Positions 1 to 6,906 of a stretch of DNA of 12,059 nucleotides are shown piece by piece. The stretch comes from an uncultured Thermomicrobiales bacterium. Lineage in GTDB: Bacteria > Chloroflexota > Chloroflexia > Thermomicrobiales > Thermomicrobiaceae. Under the pieces are notes generated by a model. That model saw nothing but the letters and a program-made list of their open reading frames with translations, searched no databases and was not told the origin of the DNA. Within the stretch, counting starts at the first letter, position 1. Each line of letters opens with the position of its first letter. The stretch lies in the NCBI GenBank assembly GCA_937891245.1, contig CALAGB010000407.1, forward strand, positions 1-12,059, given 5' to 3'. The position numbers and the translations under genes are program-made.

Positions 1-1
1 G

Positions 2-52
2 ATTGGCTGGAACACGGCCGTCCACAGCTTCTTGCAGCGCCACGGGGTCTAG
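2..52 (+). CDS. Alpha/beta hydrolase, C-terminal fragment (5' end outside window)
   Basis: The frame starting at base 2 reads 16 residues, beginning IGWNTAVHSF and ending RHGV, before a TAG stop. Eleven of the 16 residues match the C-terminus of the complete alpha/beta hydrolase at 2077-2889 (IDWNSAVHGF...RHGL), and the first base of the window fits the third base of a Pro codon found at the same place in that gene. I therefore read it as the end of a paralogous alpha/beta hydrolase. It stops 29 bp before the S9 peptidase start, so the two are probably co-transcribed. The catalytic part lies outside the window, so nothing can be said about activity. Confidence 0.75.
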   Translation: MGWNTAVHSFLQRHGV

Positions 53-81
53 CGCGGCACAATGCAAAAGGAACGACGACG

Positions 82-1899
82 ATGAAAACTGTTGAAGAGC
101 TTGTCGATGTCACGAACACCGGCTTCCCTGCCTGGTCGCCGGATGGGACGACGCTTGCCTACCTGTTCGATCAGCCGGGCAGCGGCTGGCGTCTCTGGCG
201 CTGCGATCTCGCGAGCGGCGAACGCACCGCGCTCAGCGACGGTGCCGTGGCCGGAGCGCGACCGGCCTGGTCGCCGGACGGCACGTCGCTCGCCGTCGTG
301 CGCGGCAACAGCGACGGCGGCTCGGACATCTGGCTCATCGCCGCCGATGGCTCAGGCAAAGAAGAGCGCCTGGTCGGCAGCGCCTGGGAGACGCGCTCGC
401 CCTCATTCTCGCCGGACGGCTCCCAAGTCGCCTATCTCAGCGGGGAAACCGGCAGCCTCGATATCTGGGTGGTGCCGGTCACAGGTGGCGAGCCGCGCCG
501 TCTGAGCGAACGCACCAATCCGCTCGACGAGGTGCGCTGGGTGCCGCAGTGGTCGCCGGACGGCCAGTGGATTGCCTACGTCTCCTCGCGCTCGGGCGAA
601 CGCAACAACGACGACGTCTGGGTCGTCTCACCCGACGGCAAGCAGCATCGCCAGCTCAGTACCGGGTTGATGGTCAACACCAACCCAATCTGGTCGCCGG
701 ACGGCCGGCATCTCGCCGTCGTCGCGAACACCGTCATGGAGCACTGGTTCGGCGATGATGCCGATATCTGGCGCATCCCCTTCGCCCCAGGTCCGATGGA
801 GAAACTGACGCCCAACGGCGGCCACTCCTGGCGGCTCGAAGGGACCGGGCTGAGCTGGTCGCCGGACGGCAGTACGCTCTACAGTCTCTCGCTGCGCAAC
901 GGCGACAAGAACATCACCGCCGTACCGGCCGAACGCGGCGTGCGGACCGCCGTCACCAATCAGGTCGGCACGATCTCCGACTTTGCCGTCTCGCCCGACG
1001 GCACGATGCTCGCCTACATCCACGCCACGCAGACCAGCCCGGTTGATCTCTTCGTGATGCCGCTCACCGGCGGCCGCCCGCGTCGCCTGACCGACTGCTA
1101 CACGACGGTGACCGGCACACTGGCGGCGCCGGAGCGTATCGCCTATCGCTCCTTCGACGGCCTCTACTGCGACGCCTATCTCTACCTGCCGCCCGACTTT
1201 GACGAAACGAAGCAGTATCCCGGTCTGGTCCAGGTGCACGGCGGCGGCACCAATGCCTACGGTAACGGCTGGCATCCGGCCGAGCAGTGGTTCAGCCAGC
1301 ATGGTTACGTGGTGATGGCGATCGAATATCGCGGTTCGAGCGGCTACGGCCAGGAGTTCGCGGCGCTCTCCTATGGCGATTGGGGCGGCGGCCAAACGCG
1401 TGATACCGTCGCGGCCGGTGAATGGCTGCAGGCGCAACCGTACATCTCGAAGATCGGCATCTACGGCGGCAGCTACGGCGGCTACATGACGCTGCACGGC
1501 ATCGTCGCCGCGCCCGATCTCTTCCAGGCAGCGGTCGATATGTACGGCAACACCAATAAGGTCACGGCGCATCAGTATTGCGACCGCGTCGGCCGCGTCT
1601 TCGTGGCGCGGGATTACTGGGGACGCTATCCCGAAGAGATGCATGAACTGATGGATCGCGGCTCGACGTACCACAGCCTGCACAAGATCAAGACCCCGCT
1701 CCTCATCATGCACGGTTCCGAAGACAAGCGCGTACCAACCGAGGAGTCGGAGCAGGTGGCGGCAACCATGGCAGCCCAGAATCTGCCGCACGAATTCATC
1801 ATCTATCCCGGCGAGGGCCACGGCTTCCGCCGGCGCGACCACCGCATCGACTGCTACACCCGGATGCTCGCCTGGTTCGGCACGTACCTGGGCGGCTAG
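82..1899 (+). CDS. S9 family serine peptidase (acylaminoacyl-/dipeptidyl-peptidase type)
   Basis: This is a predicted prolyl-oligopeptidase-clan serine peptidase of 605 aa, which should cleave short or N-terminally blocked peptides in the cytoplasm (no signal peptide or membrane segment). Residues 1-330 form a TolB/WD40-like (PD40) beta-propeller with SPDG-type motifs near residues 18, 63, 109, 157, 204, 259 and 304. Residues 350-605 are the alpha/beta-hydrolase catalytic domain: HGGG oxyanion motif at 386, nucleophile Ser464 in GGSYGGYM, Asp548 in HGSEDKRVP and His580 in GEGHGF. These are the S9 triad in the correct order, and the length is normal for bacterial acylaminoacyl peptidases. The ATG at 82 has an AAAGGA-type site upstream; the ATG at 62 stops after seven codons. 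The gene lies 29 bp after an alpha/beta hydrolase and is followed by a second copy of that hydrolase type. The exact substrate (acyl-amino acid, dipeptide or other peptide) cannot be told from sequence. Confidence 0.95.
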   Translation: MKTVEELVDVTNTGFPAWSPDGTTLAYLFDQPGSGWRLWRCDLASGERTALSDGAVAGARPAWSPDGTSLAVVRGNSDGGSDIWLIAADGSGKEERLVGSAWETRSPSFSPDGSQVAYLSGETGSLDIWVVPVTGGEPRRLSERTNPLDEVRWVPQWSPDGQWIAYVSSRSGERNNDDVWVVSPDGKQHRQLSTGLMVNTNPIWSPDGRHLAVVANTVMEHWFGDDADIWRIPFAPGPMEKLTPNGGHSWRLEGTGLSWSPDGSTLYSLSLRNGDKNITAVPAERGVRTAVTNQVGTISDFAVSPDGTMLAYIHATQTSPVDLFVMPLTGGRPRRLTDCYTTVTGTLAAPERIAYRSFDGLYCDAYLYLPPDFDETKQYPGLVQVHGGGTNAYGNGWHPAEQWFSQHGYVVMAIEYRGSSGYGQEFAALSYGDWGGGQTRDTVAAGEWLQAQPYISKIGIYGGSYGGYMTLHGIVAAPDLFQAAVDMYGNTNKVTAHQYCDRVGRVFVARDYWGRYPEEMHELMDRGSTYHSLHKIKTPLLIMHGSEDKRVPTEESEQVAATMAAQNLPHEFIIYPGEGHGFRRRDHRIDCYTRMLAWFGTYLGG

Positions 1900-1912
1900 G
1901 CGAATGCTTCCT

Positions 1913-2012
1913 GTAGGGGCGCGATGAATCGCGCCCTGGTCGGGTGGCGACCGCGTTGCCATTCGTGATCGATGTGCCGTGACCACGAGGGCGCGATTCA
2001 TCGCGCCCCTAC
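1913..2012. repeat. REPIN-like element: inverted pair of 25-bp palindromic repeats
   Basis: Bases 1913-1937 and 1988-2012 are perfect 25-nt reverse complements of each other, separated by 50 bp. Each arm is itself a palindrome: a 9-bp stem GGGCGCGAT/ATCGCGCCC around a 2-nt centre. Two inverted palindromic units around a short spacer is the architecture of a REP doublet (REPIN) or a small MITE. It begins 13 bp after the peptidase stop codon, so the transcript can fold into strong hairpins that may protect or terminate that mRNA; no T-tract follows. I recall related GTAGGGGCGCGATTCATCGCGCC sequences as repeated intergenic elements in Chloroflexota and other phyla, but copy number here cannot be seen from one window. 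Confidence 0.85.
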
Positions 2013-2076
2013 GACCGGGCAAACAAATATTGATGAATAGTGTGAGAGGCGAAACCGGGTGATTAAGGAGTAATGC

Positions 2077-2889
2077 ATGCCATACGTCGACGCCGGCGGT
2101 ATTAAGCTCTACTACGAGAGCGCCGGAGAGGGAACGCCGCTCATCCTCCAGGGTCATCACCACCTTGGCTGGATGGTCTTCCAGCTGCCGTACTTCTCCC
2201 AGTTCTACCGGGTCATCACCTTCGATCGGCGGGGCACCGGCCGTTCGGATGATCCACCAGGTCCCTGGACGATCGCCGATTTCGCGAAAGATCTACGCAA
2301 CCTGATGGATGCGCTGGAGATCGACACGGCGATCGTCGGCGGAAACTCGCTCGGTGGGGCGATCTCATCCCAGTTTGGGCTCGACTATCCCGATCGAGCG
2401 CTGGCGCTGATCGTCGGCCACACCACGCCCTACCGGCGCGAGTTGAGCCGCGATTGGATGTTGCAGCAGATCGAGACGGCCAAACGTGGCGAGCGCGTCA
2501 TTGTGCGCCAGCCGCGCAGCTTCGACTGGGAAGAAGAGGGACCGCCGACTGCCGCGCCCGGCTTCGCCGAAACCGAGATCGGTCGCTATATGGCGACGCT
2601 GCGCGGCGGCCTGGGCAGCCAGCAGGCGACGATCAACATGATTCAGTCGATGGTTGACTTCGATCAGCGCCCACGCTACCCCGAGATGCAAGCGCTCGAC
2701 GTACCCGTGCTCGTCATCGTCGGCGGCAACGAGCCGCAGAAAACGATCGAACTCTCGTACGAGTGGCATCTCCAGTTCAAAATATCCGAGTTCAAGATCC
2801 TGCCGAACACCTACCACAGCGCGGCCGCCGGCAACCCGATCGACTGGAACAGCGCCGTTCATGGTTTCCTCAACAGGCATGGGTTGTAG
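2077..2889 (+). CDS. Alpha/beta hydrolase (MhpC/COG0596 type) with atypical acid residue
   Basis: This is a 270-aa single-domain alpha/beta-fold hydrolase, probably a cytoplasmic esterase or C-C/ester-bond hydrolase. The nucleophile elbow is GGNSLGGA with Ser91, and the strand-3 motif FDRRGTGRSD matches this family well. The catalytic His is likely His247 in NTYHSAA. Where the usual Asp sits after strand 7 (GxxD), this protein has GGNE, so Glu219 would be the acid. The usual HG oxyanion motif is replaced by QGHHHLG. The ATG follows AAGGAG (2065-2070) with a 6-nt gap; the out-of-frame ATG at 2073 is ignored. Its C-terminus matches the gene fragment at bases 2-52, so the S9 peptidase is flanked by two related hydrolases. 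A 177-bp gap containing the repeat element lies upstream, so it may have its own promoter. Substrate unknown. Confidence 0.9.
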   Translation: MPYVDAGGIKLYYESAGEGTPLILQGHHHLGWMVFQLPYFSQFYRVITFDRRGTGRSDDPPGPWTIADFAKDLRNLMDALEIDTAIVGGNSLGGAISSQFGLDYPDRALALIVGHTTPYRRELSRDWMLQQIETAKRGERVIVRQPRSFDWEEEGPPTAAPGFAETEIGRYMATLRGGLGSQQATINMIQSMVDFDQRPRYPEMQALDVPVLVIVGGNEPQKTIELSYEWHLQFKISEFKILPNTYHSAAAGNPIDWNSAVHGFLNRHGL

Positions 2890-2891
2890 GA

Positions 2892-2961
2892 GAGCGGCGG
2901 CCCTTACCCCCCCTCTCCCAGAATTGGAAGAGGGGTCGGGGGTGAGGGCCGTCCGCCGCTC
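2892..2961. terminator. Long imperfect inverted repeat between convergent genes, likely bidirectional terminator
   Basis: GAGCGGCGG (2892-2900) pairs with CCGCCGCTC (2953-2961). Inside, CCCTTACCCCC (2901-2911) pairs with GGGGGTGAGGG (2938-2948) through 11 pairs with one G-U, leaving a 4-nt bulge at 2949-2952. The stem fills nearly the whole gap between the stop of the alpha/beta hydrolase (2889) and the stop of the convergent M14 peptidase (2963). There is no clear T-tract on either strand, so termination is inferred from position and stability. The C-rich/G-rich core resembles a CCCTCACCCCC...CTCTCCC type of intergenic repeat that I recall from many environmental bacterial genomes. Confidence 0.7.
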
Positions 2962-2962
2962 G

Positions 2963-5452
2963 TTACTCTCGCTTCAACGTTCCGCTATAGATCGCGTTGA
3001 AGAAGAGGCGGTAGGTGCCGCGCATCTGCGCGCGGAATTGCGGGCGGAAGCCGAAGAGGATGGCATGGCCATCGCCGACCTGTGCATCGACCAGCGCCGA
3101 GCGCCCCTTCAGATGCTGCGCGCCGAGCACCCAGCCGGAAAGGAGCGGATCGGTGTGCGGATAACGCGCCACGGTCGTGGCACCGTTCAGCACATCGAAT
3201 GCCGGGCTGTTGACGAAGAGCGCGGCAACCTCGCGTTCCATCCCCCAACCGAGCGGGTGGCGCGTATCGACCAGCAGTTGCAGCAGCGAACCGGGGCTAT
3301 AGAAGGCATCGGAGGGCAGATTTTCGATGCCATTCACGACCGGCACGTAAAGATGCCGGATAACGACATCGGTCGCTGAATCCAGCGCGATGAGCGTGCC
3401 GCCACTCTGCACGAAGCGGCGTAAGTTCGCGACGCCCTGCGCACCGATGCCACCGGCGTATTCGGACGGATAGGTCTTCGGGTCGTTCCCCTCCAGAATG
3501 TCGCGCGGCGAAAGCTGCGGCAGGATGATGACATCGAAGCGATTACGCAAGCCACCCTGGCGAATATCGCGATTACGCAACGTCTCAAACGGGAAGTCAT
3601 AGCGTTCCAGAATGAAGCGCGTCCAGCCCTCGTCGATGTCGTTCGGCCGCCAACTGCGATAGAGCCCGACGCGGGGCTGTCCCAGCGCACGTAACCCGGC
3701 GTTCGGTCGCCTGGCGACACCTTCGAACTCCACATGCGTCTCGCCCGCGACCCGCGCGAGCCGATCAGCCGAGACACCTTCAACCACGTACGTCCCGGCC
3801 ACCCATTCACGCTCATCGGAGTGGAAACCATCGGCCGCGCGCCATACCTTCGCCCCGGCCGTAAGGAGCTGATTGACGGCGTGCACCGACGAGTTCGTTT
3901 CGCAGCTGAGCAGGAAGGTCGAGTGTTGCTTGCCGCGCACGGTCCCTTCCGGCAGCGTGGCACGGTCGATCGGCTCAAGATCGGCTTCGAATTCGTGCTC
4001 CACCTGCACCGTGTCGACGCCCATGTAGAGCGGCAATGAATGCGCCGTGATGTCGTACGGTGGCTTCGGTGGTCCGCCGGGATAGAGCCGCAGGTCGGGG
4101 TAGTGCTGCACTTCGAGGAGCGTCTTGGCATAGGCGCTGAACGGCTGCGTCATGCGGATGACATGCGTCCCGGCCGGATATTCGATACCGGCGGCGATGA
4201 ATGGAGCACGCGCCCGTTCGACCTCAACCAGGCCGTCTTGCAGCACCTGGAGCATCTCGATCGTTGTCACCGGATCGCGCTGCTCGGCCGGGATGACGAA
4301 GGCGTAGGGCGCATCACGCTCGACAGCGCGCTTCTGCACCTGCCAGAAATTACGCACCCAGCGCCGCCGGTACGAGGCAGCGTTATAGAGGCAGGCGCGC
4401 ACCGAGATCAGGTTGTATTCGACGATGTCACGCAGCGTCCATTCGCCACCGCTCCACGGGTTCGGGTGATTCCATTGTGACGTACGCGGATTGAACCCGC
4501 GTGCCTCGCGCAGATCAATGCCGCTCAGGTGAATCGGCGTCGCGATCTTGCAGCTGGCTGCCTCGGAGAGGAGCCGGACGCCGCCGTGATAATGCTGATA
4601 GGCGCGTGAGGGCGAATAGGCATCGAAGATGATGTTCGTCGCGACGCCCGCCTTGCCGGCCGAGGTGAGCGCGGTCGCCATCGCCATGCCGACCTGGGAA
4701 ATCTCGGCCACCAGCGCGGGGTCGATATTCGGATCGTACGGGTCGATGAAGGGCGGCAGGACGTAGCGAGGGCCGTCCGGATTCATCTGATGCTGATCGA
4801 AGACGATATGCGGGTGCCAGGGATTCTGCACCTTCTGAATGGCGAGCTGATTCTCGACCTGCGTGAGCATAAACCAGTCGCGGTTGTTATCGTGACCGGT
4901 ATATTTCTGGTAGATCTGCGGCGGCTGCGAGCCTTCGGCGCGCGTACCGAGCGTCTGCTCGTACCAGCCAGCCACCAGCTCCATGCCGTCCGGATTGAGC
5001 GACGGCACGAGCAGCAGAATGACGTTATCGAGAATCAGCCGTGTCGCCTCATCGTCGCTCGTCGCCAGACCATAGACCAGCTCCGGTGTCGCCTGCACCG
5101 CGCCGACCTCGGTTGCATGCACGCTGCAACTGACCATAACGATCGCCCGGCCGATCTCAACCAGGCGCTCGGCCTCTTCGTCGGAGAGCTGACGCGGATC
5201 GGCGAGCCGCTTTTGGATCTGCCGGAACTCTTCGAGGCGCGCCAGATTCTCGGCCGACGAGATCGTCAGCAGCACGAACGGCTGACCCTCAGTCGCCGGC
5301 CCCAAGTCCTCATAGCGCACGCGATCAGTCGCGGCGGCGATCTCCTGAAAATAGGTCAGCATATCGGGCCAGCGCACCAGCTTGCGATCGTCACCCATCG
5401 GAAAACCGAACCGCTCCTCGGGCGTCGCCAGCTTCACCGCACGTTCAGCCAT
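2963..5452 (-). CDS. M14 family zinc carboxypeptidase-like protein with amidotransferase-like C-terminal region
   Basis: This is a predicted metallocarboxypeptidase of the M14 clan, 829 aa. The metal-binding set is visible: HxxE at His112/Glu115 (SVHATEVG), third ligand His221 (DQHQMNPDG), substrate-binding Arg191 (NNRDW) and the probable catalytic Glu297 (LLSEAAS). After the peptidase domain (about 1-330) there is a long extension. In it, roughly residues 600-760 look like a class I glutamine-amidotransferase/ThuA-like Rossmann fold ([10 protein letters not shown] at 639, [14 protein letters not shown] near 682), with no obvious catalytic Cys-His pair. No signal peptide is seen, although many M14 proteins of this size are exported. 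The start at 5452 is preferred because GAGAGGG ends 6 nt upstream; the open frame runs on to a GTG at 5476 without a good ribosome site. It is convergent with the alpha/beta hydrolase at 2077-2889. Peptidase family is confident, substrate unknown. Confidence 0.9.
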   Translation of the reverse strand: MAERAVKLATPEERFGFPMGDDRKLVRWPDMLTYFQEIAAATDRVRYEDLGPATEGQPFVLLTISSAENLARLEEFRQIQKRLADPRQLSDEEAERLVEIGRAIVMVSCSVHATEVGAVQATPELVYGLATSDDEATRLILDNVILLLVPSLNPDGMELVAGWYEQTLGTRAEGSQPPQIYQKYTGHDNNRDWFMLTQVENQLAIQKVQNPWHPHIVFDQHQMNPDGPRYVLPPFIDPYDPNIDPALVAEISQVGMAMATALTSAGKAGVATNIIFDAYSPSRAYQHYHGGVRLLSEAASCKIATPIHLSGIDLREARGFNPRTSQWNHPNPWSGGEWTLRDIVEYNLISVRACLYNAASYRRRWVRNFWQVQKRAVERDAPYAFVIPAEQRDPVTTIEMLQVLQDGLVEVERARAPFIAAGIEYPAGTHVIRMTQPFSAYAKTLLEVQHYPDLRLYPGGPPKPPYDITAHSLPLYMGVDTVQVEHEFEADLEPIDRATLPEGTVRGKQHSTFLLSCETNSSVHAVNQLLTAGAKVWRAADGFHSDEREWVAGTYVVEGVSADRLARVAGETHVEFEGVARRPNAGLRALGQPRVGLYRSWRPNDIDEGWTRFILERYDFPFETLRNRDIRQGGLRNRFDVIILPQLSPRDILEGNDPKTYPSEYAGGIGAQGVANLRRFVQSGGTLIALDSATDVVIRHLYVPVVNGIENLPSDAFYSPGSLLQLLVDTRHPLGWGMEREVAALFVNSPAFDVLNGATTVARYPHTDPLLSGWVLGAQHLKGRSALVDAQVGDGHAILFGFRPQFRAQMRGTYRLFFNAIYSGTLKRE

Positions 5453-5458
5453 ACCCAT

Positions 5459-5465
5459 CCCTCTC
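5459..5465 (-). promoter_or_regulatory. Ribosome binding site deciding the M14 peptidase start
   Basis: On the minus strand GAGAGGG is followed by 6 nt and then the ATG at 5452. It directly abuts the in-frame ATG at 5458 (0-nt gap) and lies downstream of the GTG at 5476, so neither of those can use it. The 829-residue start is therefore the best supported. Confidence 0.7.
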
Positions 5466-5636
5466 GTGATGCACACCTGCCAAACAGCACGCGCCCTGCC
5501 ATTTGAGAGGCGGATGCAGGAGCGAATCAGTGGCCCAGCGCTTTCGGCAAGGTAGCACAGTGGCGAGGGTTTGGGAAACGGGGTCGGTTACACGAACGTC
5601 GGTGGCGATCGATGAACATCGGCGCCGCCCGACCGC

Positions 5637-5813
5637 CGCCCGGGGATAAATGCCCGGGCTCGTCAGACGAAGTCCACTAAAGGGACTAGGATATTATGCG
5701 TATGTTCACGATGAACGCAATCGATCTCAAGGACCAAGCTCAACGAACGTCCAGGCAAACTCAGCACCTTTAGTGTGCTTCGTCTTCTGAGCCCGGGCAT
5801 TTATCCCCGGGCG
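5637..5813. repeat. 177-bp REPIN/MITE-like element with double-hairpin inverted ends
   Basis: Bases 5637-5687 and 5763-5813 are inverted copies, 44 of 51 positions identical, around a 75-bp spacer that looks AT-richer. Each end carries two hairpins. Hairpin A is GCCCGGG/CCCGGGC around an 8-nt loop (5638-5659 and 5791-5812). Hairpin B has the loop ACTAAAG: AGTCC/GGACT at 5671-5687 and, on the other strand, AGCAC/GTGCT at 5763-5779. The two hairpin B stems differ at two pairs but both stay fully paired. The spacer adds GTTCA/TGAAC (5704-5716). There is no open frame for a transposase. The layout fits a non-autonomous mobile element or REP doublet; the mobilising enzyme is not in this window. 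Confidence 0.8.
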
Positions 5814-5981
5814 GGCGTCGATCGTCGACCAAGTCCATCGGCACGCCACAATCGTTCCCTCGGGCGATGGTCGGGCGAGGGCAACATTGGGGAACATGAC
5901 TCCGTTCGCCGAACGACGGTCGCCGGAACGTACCGTACCCGATCGCCTCATACGTTCCCGTACGATGTCCCCCGTTACACC
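5814..5981. other. Gene-free stretch beside the palindromic element
   Basis: Together with the 5466-5636 flank this makes up the rest of the roughly 500-bp non-coding region between the M14 peptidase and the next hydrolase. I find no credible gene or tRNA here. An open frame of 74 codons on the minus strand (5727-5951) lies across the palindromic element and has no recognisable protein features. The only structure is the stem at 5925-5958. Confidence 0.5.
5925..5958 (-). terminator. Stem-loop downstream of the minus-strand alpha/beta hydrolase
   Basis: GGAACGTA (5925-5932) and TACGTTCC (5951-5958) form a perfect 8-bp stem with an 18-nt loop. It lies 23 bp past the TGA of the minus-strand hydrolase (stop at 5982-5984). 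There is no T-run, so this could be a terminator, an RNA-stabilising hairpin, or chance. Confidence 0.35.
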
Positions 5982-6785
5982 TCAGCCACCCACCGCCCAC
6001 AAAAACCGGCGCACGATGGCGTTGTATTCGTCCGGCTTTTGCTGGTTGCTCAGGTGGCCGGCACCGGGGATGACCTCGAGCCGCGCACCGGGGATGCCGT
6101 CGGCGAGCTGGCGCGAATGCTCCATTGCTACGACGCGATCGTGCTCTCCGGCGATGACGAGCGTCGGGACGCTGATCGCCGGCAAGAGATCGAGAAAGTC
6201 TGTGTAATGTAGAGCGAGGGCTGCCTGGCGGTAGCCGTTCGGGTGAATCGCCGCCAGCATCGTCTCGATCTCCTGTTTGACCGACTCCGGTGCGTCGTCC
6301 GGCACGAGCATCGGCAGGCGCGCGGTCGCCATCTCGGCCGGACTCTTCGTCGCCACGGCATCGAGGCGCCCTTGCAGGATGGCGTTGCGCTCCGCTTCCG
6401 GGCGAACGACGCTCCCAGCAAACGTGTCGGAGAGGATCAAGGAGCGTACCCGCTCGGGATAGTGGTGATAGAACTCCTGCGCCAGCAGCCCACCCCACGA
6501 TTGACCAAGGAAATGAACCGGCTCCGGCGACAAATGATCGATCAGTGCAGCAAGCCGCTCGGCGTAGTCGGCCATACGCCAGTCGCCGTCGGGATCGTCC
6601 GAGTCACCATAGCCGGGCGTATCCCAGGCGACCACAGTAAATTCATCCGCCAGTCCTTCCAGCTGCGCCCGCCACTGAGCAGCTGCCCCACCGATGCCAT
6701 GCAGCATCAGCAACACCGGCCCACTCCCGGCCCGGCGATAGGCAATGTCGAGTCCAACAACCTGTACACGGAACGTCTGCGCCAT
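5982..6785 (-). CDS. Alpha/beta hydrolase, canonical triad
   Basis: This is a 267-aa alpha/beta-fold hydrolase with all hallmarks of the COG0596 group. It has the LMLHGIGG oxyanion motif near residue 30, WDTPGYGDSDDP after strand 4, nucleophile Ser96 in GQSWGGLL, Asp216 in GEHDRVV and His244 in GAGHLSN. Esterase, C-C hydrolase (MhpC-like) and related activities share this pattern, so the substrate is open. It is cytoplasmic (no signal peptide). The start at 6785 is chosen because GAGGAGG (minus strand, 6793-6799) sits 7 nt upstream; the frame could extend to a TTG at 6806, but that would place the ribosome site inside the gene. It is divergent from the LuxR-type regulator across 121 bp, which suggests, without proof, that the regulator controls it. 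Unlike the hydrolase at 2077-2889, it has the normal HG motif and Asp acid. Confidence 0.92.
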   Translation of the reverse strand: MAQTFRVQVVGLDIAYRRAGSGPVLLMLHGIGGAAAQWRAQLEGLADEFTVVAWDTPGYGDSDDPDGDWRMADYAERLAALIDHLSPEPVHFLGQSWGGLLAQEFYHHYPERVRSLILSDTFAGSVVRPEAERNAILQGRLDAVATKSPAEMATARLPMLVPDDAPESVKQEIETMLAAIHPNGYRQAALALHYTDFLDLLPAISVPTLVIAGEHDRVVAMEHSRQLADGIPGARLEVIPGAGHLSNQQKPDEYNAIVRRFLWAVGG

Positions 6786-6837
6786 GCTCCATCCTCCTCG
6801 CCGCAACCACGAAAGCAGCGATCACACACCCAGTATC

Positions 6838-6899
6838 TTGCCAAAACGAGTATGATGCCACTTACCAAAATGGCAACGCACCAGGTGCCAGGTAAGGAG
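6838..6899 (+). promoter_or_regulatory. Divergent regulatory region with phased TGCCA boxes and a hairpin reaching the SD
   Basis: The pentamer TGCCA or its complement occurs at 6839-6843, 6856-6860, 6871-6875 (as TGGCA) and 6886-6890, spaced 17, 15 and 15 bp. The TGGCA copy can pair with either neighbour, giving mutually exclusive stems. The downstream pairing is extended by CTTACC (6861-6866) with GGTAAG (6891-6896), which covers part of the Shine-Dalgarno AAGGAG (6894-6899). A TATGAT at 6851-6856 could be a -10 box, but I see no good -35. These may be operator sites for both divergent genes or an RNA switch. Confidence 0.4.
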
Positions 6900-6906
6900 A
6901 CCCGTG

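Noticed and set aside
628..2163. 511-codon open frame on the minus strand opposite the S9 peptidase
   Set aside because: It lies opposite a gene with a full catalytic triad, runs through the palindromic repeat, and shows low-complexity Arg/Ala/Val-rich sequence without recognisable motifs. It is a shadow frame in GC-rich DNA.
2654..3379. 241-codon plus-strand open frame across the convergent gene boundary
   Set aside because: It overlaps the ends of two well-supported genes and reads through the long inverted repeat; composition is that of a shadow frame.
4790..5506. 238-codon plus-strand open frame opposite the M14 N-terminus
   Set aside because: It is antisense to the zinc-binding motifs of the M14 peptidase and has no recognisable domain.
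5520..5636. Possible tRNA or small structured RNA gene upstream of the M14 peptidase
   Set aside because: No T-loop GGTTCGA-type box, no acceptor-stem pairing and no cloverleaf could be found.
5637..5813. IS200/IS605-type insertion sequence or CRISPR-like array
   Set aside because: The ends are inverted, there is no transposase or TnpB frame, and there is only one pair of repeats with no regular spacers.
5770..6498. 242-codon minus-strand open frame overlapping the canonical alpha/beta hydrolase
   Set aside because: It is in another frame of a gene with complete Ser-Asp-His motifs, and its 3' half runs into the palindromic repeat.
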